Of a DNA stretch of 64,000 nt, positions 56,390 to 64,000 are shown piece after piece. Both the position numbers and the translations under genes were made by a program. The number at the start of each line of letters is the position of its first letter. Position 1 is the stretch's first letter. The notes beneath the pieces were generated by a model that made no database searches, was not told the DNA's origin, and saw only the letters and a program-made list of their open reading frames with translations. Origin of the DNA: Apodemus sylvaticus (lineage: Eukaryota > Chordata > Mammalia > Rodentia > Muridae); assembly GCF_947179515.1 (NCBI RefSeq), contig NC_067495.1:139823702-139887701 (forward strand), in the 5' to 3' direction.

Positions 56390-59020
56390 CTATCACATGG
56401 AGATCCAATGCTTGCTAGCCTAAACTTTGGAGAACTGGGTAAGATCCATGCCCTCACCGGTCAGAGTAAACATACCCATGGTCCCAGAGAGTTCTTGAGC
56501 TCGGAGCTACCCCTGAGCTGCCCTCTGGAATGGAGACATTCAGTCTTTTCACCGACTCTCATTCTAGGATCTTTTTCATTTCAGTGAGATTTCCCTCTCT
56601 CCTTTGAAACAGTTTCTAGCTGCTGAAAAATTCCTGGGCCCAGGTAAATGCCTTGTAGCTCAGGGCCTCTGGCTCCATAGTTCCCAGCCCATCAAGTGAC
56701 TATCTGGAGTTCTTGCCTGTGCTAGAATCTCTCTGGTTATTGATGATGCCATCGGCACACTGGTAGGGGTATATTCTCACTGTCTTGTACCTACTTGCTG
56801 GGATGCCTTAGTCTAATTCACAGTAAGCAGAAAGCCCTGTCTCTACATGGTCACTAAACTGGCACTTACTAGCAATCCAGGTAGGCTTCCTTTTCCCTCC
56901 TCTTTTATTCACTCACTCCCTTTTGCTGCTTTGGCTGCTGCCCTGCCATCCAAGAACAACTCTGTTGCTGTTTTGCTATGTGAAAAGCAGGTCTGGTCCC
57001 ACCTGCTGCTGCCAGGGATTAGGGATTCTGCCTGCTGATACCCTCCTTGCTCCCACCCCTGCCCCTCACCCCCACCTGGCCAGCCAGCATCCTCCCTTCC
57101 ATGGCACTGTCCCTTTTGGACTTTGTTGAGAAGCCATTTTCCCATGGGAGAGGGAGAGAGGAGAGAGCACCTCTCTCCCTCTCCTTCTCTAACAGGAACT
57201 CATAAGATCCTATGCTAGTGCTAGCCATATGTGCCCACCACAAAATTGCATGCACATTGCTGGAATACACAACATGCTATTTTGGGCTTTCCTCCCCCCT
57301 CAACCCCTGCAAACACTGTCTCTGACAGCCAGAGACACTGGCCCTTGACTTCTCACTGCTGGGAGGAAGTCCTGCAGGCTCAGTTAAAGTAAACACACCA
57401 TTGTGTGGCCCTGTGCTCCCTGGGGGCAGATGCCAGCTGCTCCTAGATCTATGGTCTTCAGACTAGGGGTTGCCTTCCTGTTCCACCCTCCATCCCTGAC
57501 TGAGCATGCATGCCTGGTGCCTCAACTCTATGTACATGTGTGCTCCAGTATGTGCCTTATTCTCGCTTCACAGACTAACCATTCCCACAGCTTGCCTGCC
57601 AGCTCAGTTCCTGTCACATGCCTCAACCCAGCAGTTCAAACTCACTTTCTCTCACTATGATCTCAAGCCACTGCTGTCAGCTCTCTTTCTGGTCCACGGT
57701 AACTCTAAGCCAAGAGTTTCTCTACTAATACAAAATGTGTTTTTCTCTACTTATACAGCCTTTCAAAGTTACTTAAGATTTTTATTCCTATCTTGTCTTG
57801 ATAAATAATGATTTTTATCACTGCCATTAAATTATAGTGTGCTCTATTCAGATATAACCAATCAATAAAGCTCTCAATCTTGTCACAAATCTACTAATTA
57901 TTAATATGCTTAAGTTTATTACAAACAGAATATCCTGAAATCTAATAGTTTACCCCACAAAGTCTCAGAAGATATGAACACAGCTTCAAAAGGCTGCCTG
58001 GATTGTGATATGATAACCACTGAGAAACACAGTCGACAAAACTGGATACCTTCAGAGTCAAATGATTTATCTAAATCAAATTAAGTCATTTCTCATGTCA
58101 CACATATCCATTTCACAGAGAAAAAGCCCTCTGACAGACTAACTCCACCCAAGTTGCCATAAAGACCATAAAGACCATAAAGACCATAGGGGACTGTTTG
58201 GGCCATAGGTGAGCTCTGTCATTTTTAAAATAATATATGACTGCTATATTATAATCTATCCTTCCCCAGATTTCTGATTACATTGACAGCTAAGGTAACT
58301 GTCATTCGACAGCTAGGAAACAGCCCTAACTCCTTACCTAAACTTGTTTCTAGTGACTAGTCCAGATATAAGCTTACACAGATATAATCTGTTACTTCTT
58401 TACCTAAACTCAGTACCCATCAATGAAATGCTTCATATATCCTCTTCTTGCTATGCCACTTTCCTAACATTATTTGAGTTCTATAAATTTTCCTAACTCT
58501 AACAAAACATTATGCTATACAATCCAACTATACAATCACAAATTCTTTTTCCTTCTGTTCCACAAAAGGCCCATCTTAAATACTGTTCATGTTGATAGCT
58601 CATGTTATTATCTCTTTTAAAAACTTATAAACTACAGGTAACCCACTCAAATCTACCTCTCATGGAGCAAATAGACTCCATCCAGATAGCATCTTGTCAA
58701 GTCCAGGCACTTATTACATCTAGGAAAGCTCCAGAGAAGAAATCTACAGAAGCTCCAATCTCCTTTCACAGACCCAGAAGCTTCTATTGGACCTAATCCT
58801 TCTGACCTGTCCTCAGATGGTTTCATAGACAACAAGGCAACAGCCAATTTTCTGAAGACTGGACAAACATCCCCCTACCCATTCTTGTAGGTTTCCTAGA
58901 GACATGTACCCTAAAGACAGCAGGGTAGGTATAGTAGTTAGGAATCATGAAGACCCTATTCCTGCTCCACCATCTTCTCTTTCTAATTGTTCTTTGTTAA
59001 TTAAACCAAAATGGGGGAAT
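56307..59020 (+). other. Provirus interior, no coding domains recognised
   Basis: Contains a (CA)n run (56,347-56,386), moderately GC-rich sequence to ~57,700 and then AT-rich sequence. 58,150-58,188 holds four copies of a 10-bp unit, cataaagacc. No protease, RT or integrase motif is visible. The end (aaaccaaaatgggggaa, 59,004-59,020) is the polypurine tract. Confidence 0.65.
56309..56326 (+). promoter_or_regulatory. Primer-binding site, histidine-tRNA type
   Basis: tggtgttgtgactcagat matches the complement of the tRNA-His 3' end (TGGTGCCGTGACTCGGAT) at 15 of 18 positions. All three differences are C-to-T or G-to-A transitions, two of them at former CpGs. It is located 2 nt after the LTR, as expected for a PBS. 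Confidence 0.75.
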
Positions 59021-59218
59021 GTTAGCATTTTGTCTAAGCTCCACTCCAGAGTTACCTGGCAATATCCAGGTATGCTCCTCCCCACAGTTACTGGCAACAG
59101 CCAGGTAGGCCTGACTCACTATAAAAGGGGCTGCTTGCCCCCCCACCTCTTGCTCTCTCTGTTCCCTCCCTATTTCCCTCCACCTCCCCTCCTCCCCACA
59201 TGCTGATGGCCAGCCTCT

Positions 59219-59292
<74 letters not shown>

Positions 59293-59480
59293 CTACTACC
59301 CTCTTGACTCCCCTCTCCATGCCCTGAATATACTCTATAACATACTGACTTCATGTGACTAGTCTCTCATTGGGAAGGGATCCTCATGGGCCACTGCCAC
59401 CCGAGGCACCACCTTTCCCTATACCTCACCACACTTTCATAGAACACATCTGATCTCTTTATCTTTATATAAACACATCA
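59021..59480 (+). repeat. 3' LTR of the compact provirus
   Basis: Starts tgttagcattttgtctaag right after the polypurine tract and ends ...aaacacatca. TATAAAAG is intact at 59,120-59,127. A longer (TC)n lies at 59,221-59,288. The poly(A) signal has become AATATA (~59,326). It holds a ~35-bp internal duplication (caatatccaggta / caacagccaggta) absent from the 5' LTR. Confidence 0.82.
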
Positions 59481-59487
59481 GTGTCTA

Positions 59488-59612
59488 TCTCCTTGATCTC
59501 AGCCAATTATCTCACTCTTCCAGCTAAAATTTCAAATGGTATATTGAATAGGTATGTAGAAGATGACCAGCATCATATTCTTCCTGATTTTAGTGCAATT
59601 GCTAGTTTTGTC
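59488..59612 (-). mobile_element. Small old L1 ORF2 (RT) fragment
   Basis: Antisense RT text: atttcaaatggtatattgaa, tcctgattttagtgcaattg. It equals the region around SGTRQGCPLSPYLFN in other copies. Degenerate. Confidence 0.6.
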
Positions 59613-59749
59613 ACTGGCATATGAGACTCTCATATTCCGAGGACTGGATTCAGGCTGCATGTTGCATGCATGCTGTTGGTCGGGCTTCCACCACTGACAG
59701 TCTTGAGTTCCTTCAGTGACAGATAATGCCTAGGCCCTTCCAGCAAGGG

Positions 59750-60046
59750 GTTGTTTTCCAAAACCAGGGAACCCTGGACTTAAAATGACTGCTAAACAGG
59801 AACAGGAAGGGACTCGATTTGTGTTGGGGAAGGAATGCTGTTTCTATGTCAATTTATCTGGGCTTGTATAAAGAAAACATGCTCAAAGATCTCTGGTGAG
59901 ATTTACAGGCATGCTATGCACCCAACATCCCTACTCCATGGTACTCAAATCTTCTGGTAGCTTGGCTTCTTGCATTCCTTGGCCCTATACTGGCCATTAT
60001 AGCCCTACTTCACGTGGCACCTTGTCTCAACCAATTTCTAAAATAG
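59750..60046 (+). pseudogene. Retroviral env (TM subunit) remnant
   Basis: This is a remnant of the class I (gamma-type) transmembrane envelope protein that anchors and fuses the virion. Visible parts: a QN..LDL-type block at 59,759-59,785, then after a frameshift near 59,786 a cysteine block ending ECCFYVN (59,833-59,853) and an in-frame stop at 59,869. In another frame, a hydrophobic membrane span with a GP...APC end and stop is at 59,936-60,046. The first cysteine of the CX6CC-type motif is replaced by Arg (codon 59,815-59,817). It is broken in several places, and the upstream SU region is absent or unrecognisable. Confidence 0.8.
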
Positions 60047-60151
60047 CAGAGAAGTAGCATGCAAAAATATCACTGCCAATCAGGTTCTGGTTGAATACCA
60101 AACTGTTTCTGACATAAGACATTGATGATAATTATTACATCTTCCCTTTTT

Positions 60152-60169
60152 AAAACAAAAATGGGGAGA
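60152..60169 (+). promoter_or_regulatory. Polypurine tract (plus-strand primer) of the second ERV
   Basis: aaaacaaaaatggggaga lies directly before the LTR start and ~105 bp after the env stop. It is similar in form to the tract at 59,004-59,020. Confidence 0.75.
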
Positions 60170-60671
60170 TGTGTGGCCAGAAAGCTGTGTGACGGAGGAG
60201 CCAGTCCAGGGTAAGAATGAGGTTGAGATGTGTCCAGCCACTGAAATTCTCATCCTCGGACTGGAAGGAATATGGCAGTTTTCCTCCTTGCTGTGGGCCT
60301 GCATGTCTCAGTGCATGTAAGCCTTAAAACTCCCACCTATGTCACCATTGAAGAATAAGTAGTCTGGTGGTGAAATTATAAGTTAAACTTCCTCTCTCCT
60401 TATCAAGTCATGCCCAGCAAGCACCTGGAATTATGATACATGCAAATGAACCATTCTTAGCATCTCAGCACTAGCTAACCCATCCCATCCCACTCCCCAA
60501 GATTTATATAGTACTATCTTATTATCTTATTATCCCCAATAAAGATCCATTTCTTTAGAAAAGGCTATTTCTCCTGTGCTCATGGCAGCCATCCACCCTG
60601 CTGGAAGGTTCATTCATTCAAGAGTCCAGACCAGTTTGCAATGGTGCCTGGGCACCCCAAGAACTGAAACA
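60170..60671 (+). mobile_element. LTR downstream of the env remnant
   Basis: An LTR of about 502 bp with TGTGTGG...GAAACA termini. TATA-like tttatata at 60,503-60,510 and AATAAA at 60,538-60,543. It directly follows the polypurine tract, so it is the 3' LTR of a class I-like ERV whose body is lost upstream of env. Family not assigned. Confidence 0.75.
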
Positions 60672-62819
60672 GAACTTTAGTCTTTTGGGTAGTTTGGACA
60701 ATGGTATATCAACCATTGATTTTCAAGAACTAACTGTTTCATTGATTCTTTGTATTGTTTTGGTTTCTTTTTTCTTTATTTATTGTAATTTTTAAATTTT
60801 ATTTAGTCTTTGTTTTCTTACACTCCAGATTTTATCCCCCTTTTAGTCACGCCTCTGACTGTTCAACTTCCCATACCTCCTTCCACCCTCTCCCCACTCC
60901 CTGGGGCCTCCAGTCTCCTAAGAATTAGGTGCATCTTTCATAACTGAACAGGATCCCAGCAGTCCTCTGCTGTATATGTGTTTAGGGGCTCATTTCAGCT
61001 GGAATATGCTTCCTGGTTGATGGTTCAGTGTCTGAGAGATCTCAGAGTTTCTGGTTAATTGAGACTGCTGGTCCTCCTACAGGGTCACCCTCCTCCTCAG
61101 TTTCTTCCAGCTTTTCCCTAATTCAACCACAGGTGTCAGCAGCTTCTATCAGTTGGTTCGGTGTAAATAGCAGCATCTGACCTTTCAGCTGCTCATTGGG
61201 TCTTTCAGAGGTCAATCATGATAGGCCCTGTTTTTCCTTAGCATTCCACAGTCTCAGTAATAGTGTCAGGATTTGGGCACCCCCTTGAGCTGGATCCCAC
61301 TTTGGGCCTGTTGCTAGACCTCCTTTTTCTCAGGCTCTTCTCCATTTTTGTTCCTGCAGTTTTCTCAGACAGTAACAATTATGGGTCAGAATTTTTAACT
61401 GTGGGATGGCAACCGCATCCCTCACTTGATGCCCTATCTTTCTGCTGGAGGTGGGATCCACAAGTCCCCTCTCCCCACTATAGAGCATTTCATCTAAGGT
61501 ACCTCCCTTTGAGTCCTGAGATTTTCATACCACCTGGGTCTCCGGTACATTCTGGAGTGTCCCCCTCCCACTTCTACCTGTTTGCTTTCTAGTTCATTAA
61601 TTTCAGTCCTGAGTTTGATCTTTTCTTGCTTCCACTCTTAGGTATGATTTCTTCTTTTTTCTAGAATTTAAAGGATGCTGTTAAGTTATTAGTATAAGAT
61701 CTCTTCAATTTTTAATGTGCTTAATGTTGTGAATTTTATCTCTTAGAACCACATTCATTGTGTGTCATGAATTTGGTTATGTTTTATATTTATTTTCATT
61801 CAATTCTAGAAATCTTTTACTAATTAGTAAAAGTTTTACTAATTTCTGTCTTGACCCCTTTTTTCATTCAGTAGTGAATGGTTGAGTTTCCATCAGCTTG
61901 TATGCTTTCTGTTGTTGAAACTCAGCTTTAGTTCATAGTGGTCTGATAGGATGGAGAGTGTTATTCGAATTTTTTGAGTTTGTTGAAACTTGCTTTGCAT
62001 TATAGTACATGATCAATTTTGGAGAAAGTTCCATGAGGTGCTGATAAGAAGGTACTTTTGTGTGTATGTATGGGTCAAATGTTGGATAAATGTCTGTGAG
62101 GTCTATTTGGCTTATAATGTCAGTTAGATCCAGAATTTCTCTTTAGTAACAATTTAGATAATCTATTGGCAAGAACGGAGTATTGTGATTTAAGCTGTAG
62201 ATGTATTTCTTTGGATGCTCTTCTGTTTGGTGCACAAATGTTAATAATTGCAATGCCATTTTAGTATATTTTTCCTTTGAGAAGTTTGAGTTGTCCTTCT
62301 CTATCTTTTCTCATTAGGTTTGGCTTGAAATATATATTTCAGAAAATACAATTCATAACAAGCTTGTTTCTTAAGTCCATTTGCTTGGAATATCTTTTTC
62401 TAGCCTTTTACTCTGTGGTGATAAATATCTTTAATTTTCAGGTGTATTTCTTATATGCAGGAGATGGATAGATCCTGTATTTACATTCATTCAATTTGAC
62501 TGTGTCTTTTTATGGGGGAATTAAGACAATTGACACTAAAACATCAATGAGCAGTGTTTGTTCATTACTATTACTTTGTTGGCGGTGATGGTGGTGGTGG
62601 TAGTAGTTGTGGTGATATGCTTGTATGCAAGCCTGTGTGTGTGGTGCATGTGTGTGTCTGTATGTGTGTGTTAATTTTGCTGGTCTGGGATTATTTTTTG
62701 TCTTTCATGGGTGTGATTAACTTCTTTAGATAGGAATATTCCTTCTAGTGTTTTCTGTAGAGCTGGACATATAGATAGATATTTCTTCAATTAGGTTTTA
62801 TCATTGAATATATTATTTT

Positions 62820-63370
62820 TCTCTATCTATGATGACTGAAAGTTTTGATGGATATAGTAGTCTGGCAAGTGGGGTCTATTAGAGTATCTAGAACATCTAT
62901 CTTTGCCCATCTGACTCTTAGATTCAGGTGTTATTCTAATAGATCTGCTTTTATGTAGTACTAGTCTTTTAACCTTTTACCTTTTAACATTATTTCCACA
63001 TTCGGTATATTTAGTATTTTGATTATTATGTACCGAGAGGAATTTCTTTTCTGGTTTAGTTCCTTTGGTGTTCTGTATGCAATTTGTACATTTGCAGGCA
63101 TCTCTTTCTTTAAATTAGGGAAATTCTTTTCTATGACTTTATTGAAAATATTTTCTGCATGTTTGATCTGTTTTTCTTCTCCTTCCACTTTTATAATTTC
63201 TAGATTGTGTCTTTTCCCATTGTATAATATTTCTTTAATATTTTGTGCTAATTTTTTTTAAGATTTAACATTTTTGACTAAGGAATTCATTATGTATATT
63301 GTGTCTCCAATGCCTGAAATTTTCTATTTCATCTGTTTGTAAGTCTTAGTTTGAAGTTCATGTTTGAGTT

Positions 63371-63426
<56 letters not shown>

Positions 63427-63480
63427 TCAGAGTTGCCTCAGTTTGACTTTTCTTTATTTTCTATTATTCTTTAACATCTT
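62820..63480 (-). pseudogene. Lx ORF1 pseudogene
   Basis: The RNA-binding domain text NIFNKVIEKNFPNLKKEMP and QIAYRTPKELNQKRNSSRYI is open at 63,188-62,961. The C-terminal end (~62,820) and the upstream coiled coil (63,260-63,480) are degenerate. The microsatellite at 63,370 destroys the coiled coil. Confidence 0.8.
63370..63429. repeat. (CTTT)n microsatellite
   Basis: About 15 tetranucleotide units, pure, inside old L1 ORF1 sequence. Confidence 0.97.
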
Positions 63481-63511
63481 AAATTATTTTATTCTCTTCT
63501 TTCTACTGCCT

Positions 63512-63654
63512 GTTTTGTGTTTTCACAGGGAAGGGGTGGGTGGGAGGACAGGGGAAGAGAAGGGGGCTTACAGGACTTTCGGGGAGTGGGGGGCTAGAAA
63601 AGGGGAAATCATTTGAAATGTAAATAAAAAATATATCTAATAAAAAGGTTTTGT
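63512..63654 (+). mobile_element. L1 3' tail, plus strand, ~130 bp
   Basis: The polypurine gggaaggggtgggtgggagg to aatcatttgaaatgtaaata and a short tail, flanked by gttttgt at 63,512-63,518 and 63,648-63,654. Very close to the 3'UTR of the 366 and 37.6-kb elements, so it is relatively young. Confidence 0.85.
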
Positions 63655-63689
63655 TTGTTTGTTTAAAGATCTCTATGATATTCATAAAA

Positions 63690-64000
63690 TCTTTTTTTAA
63701 ATTTTCTATATTCTTTGTTTACATTCCAAATGATTTCCCCTTTCCCAGATCCCCCCTCCCCATATGTCCCATAAACCTTCTTCTCTCCATTCATTCTCCA
63801 ATCACCTCCCTCCTTTTTCTCTGTCCTTATATTCCCTTCCAATGCTAGATCAATCCTTTCCAGGATCAGGACCCTCTCCATACTTCTTCATGGGAGTCAT
63901 TTGTTATGTGATTTGTGCCTTGGGTATTCAGGGCTTCTGGGCTAATTAATATCCACTTATCAGAGATTGCATTCCATGTGTATTCTTTTGTGACTGGGTT
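63690..64000 (-). mobile_element. L1 3' end, minus strand, runs off the window
   Basis: Tail and 3'UTR (tacattccaaatgatttcccc at 63,721) to the ORF2 stop region (ctaattaatatccacttatc, ~63,943-63,962) and the last ORF2 codons. The rest lies beyond 64,000. Confidence 0.88.

Larger units (their letters stand above)
55853..59480 (+). mobile_element. Compact endogenous provirus with two LTRs, apparently non-coding
   Basis: Two similar LTRs of 454 and 460 bp (55,853-56,306; 59,021-59,480) flank a 2.7-kb internal region. A PBS follows the 5' LTR after 2 nt, and a polypurine tract lies directly before the 3' LTR. I find no gag, pro, pol or env text in the interior, only ORFs under 110 codons without retroviral motifs, so this looks like a non-autonomous or gutted element. 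The LTRs have drifted (different indels, a decayed poly(A) signal in one), so integration is old. The target duplication is not clear. Confidence 0.8.
60770..63500 (-). mobile_element. Old Lx-type L1, internally deleted
   Basis: On the minus strand: 3'UTR (60,775-61,565, with the same landmarks as 39,700-40,560), then a direct jump into the ORF2 linker/endonuclease half (61,575-62,560), then ORF1 (~62,820-63,480). About 2.7 kb covering RT to the C-terminus is missing at ~61,570. All frames are broken. A (CTTT)n microsatellite (63,370-63,429) sits in the ORF1 coiled-coil part. Confidence 0.82.

Noticed and set aside
57403..57808. ORFs of 85-100 codons in the provirus interior as gag
   Set aside because: No matrix, capsid or zinc-knuckle features. 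Frames overlap with unrelated composition.
1..64000. CRISPR arrays, operons, ribosome-binding sites, bacterial or phage genes
   Set aside because: Regular spaced repeats are absent. The SINE/LINE/ERV content is purely mammalian.

Overview
The window is non-genic mammalian DNA, almost certainly from mouse (Mus) or a very close relative. The evidence is L1Md-type LINE-1 elements with tandem 5'UTR promoter monomers, older Lx-type L1 3' ends, B1, B2 and B3 SINEs and rodent LTR elements. I found no intact host protein-coding gene, tRNA, rRNA or CRISPR array. Every long ORF that makes sense is a piece of L1 ORF1/ORF2, an antisense shadow of one, or a retroviral env remnant. Sub-family names are withheld where I could not fix them from sequence alone.

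Layout. 1-11,640 is a minus-strand L1 nest. A full-length 6.1-kb L1 (366-6499) sits inside the ORF2 of an older L1 (1-365 plus 6500-9865). That older L1 also carries a B1, and it is joined to a chimeric 5' region with ~197-bp monomers split by a solo LTR (10,769-11,111). 11,640-13,880 holds two antiparallel Lx-type 3' ends. 13,880-30,900 is mostly AT-rich unique DNA. Scattered in it are SINEs, a minus-strand L1 interrupted by an opposite-strand L1 3'UTR (17,655-19,840), a short L1 tail at 26.1 kb, and a rodent medium-reiterated repeat carrying a solo LTR (29.6-30.85 kb). 30,905-31,637 is a twin-primed (5'-inverted) L1.

32,427-38,087 is the most remarkable block. Four L1 insertion events are nested, and three of them are twin-primed inversions. 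Together they enclose ~400 bp of non-L1 DNA that ends in a second poly(A), best read as a candidate L1 3' transduction. 39,657-40,973 is another twin-primed insertion of an older Lx-type L1. 44.3-46 kb holds a degenerate repeat and an L1 3'UTR, and 46.56-46.97 kb another medium-reiterated repeat. 50.1-51.2 kb holds Lx 3'UTR fragments.

51,615-55,440 is an old minus-strand L1. A 592-bp ORF2 C-terminal fragment inserted into its ORF2 with an 8-bp target duplication; the total addition is exactly 600 bp and the reading frame stays open. 55,853-59,480 is a compact, apparently non-coding provirus with two CT-microsatellite LTRs and a decayed histidine-tRNA-type primer-binding site. 59,750-60,671 is the 3' end of a second class I-like ERV (env TM remnant, polypurine tract, LTR). 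60,770-64,000 is an internally deleted Lx L1, then a plus-strand L1 tail and a minus-strand L1 that runs off the window.

The region is best read as a layered record of retrotransposition. The elements do not work together as a pathway. Target-site duplications and interruptions give the relative order of insertions, and no element appears able to mobilise itself now.
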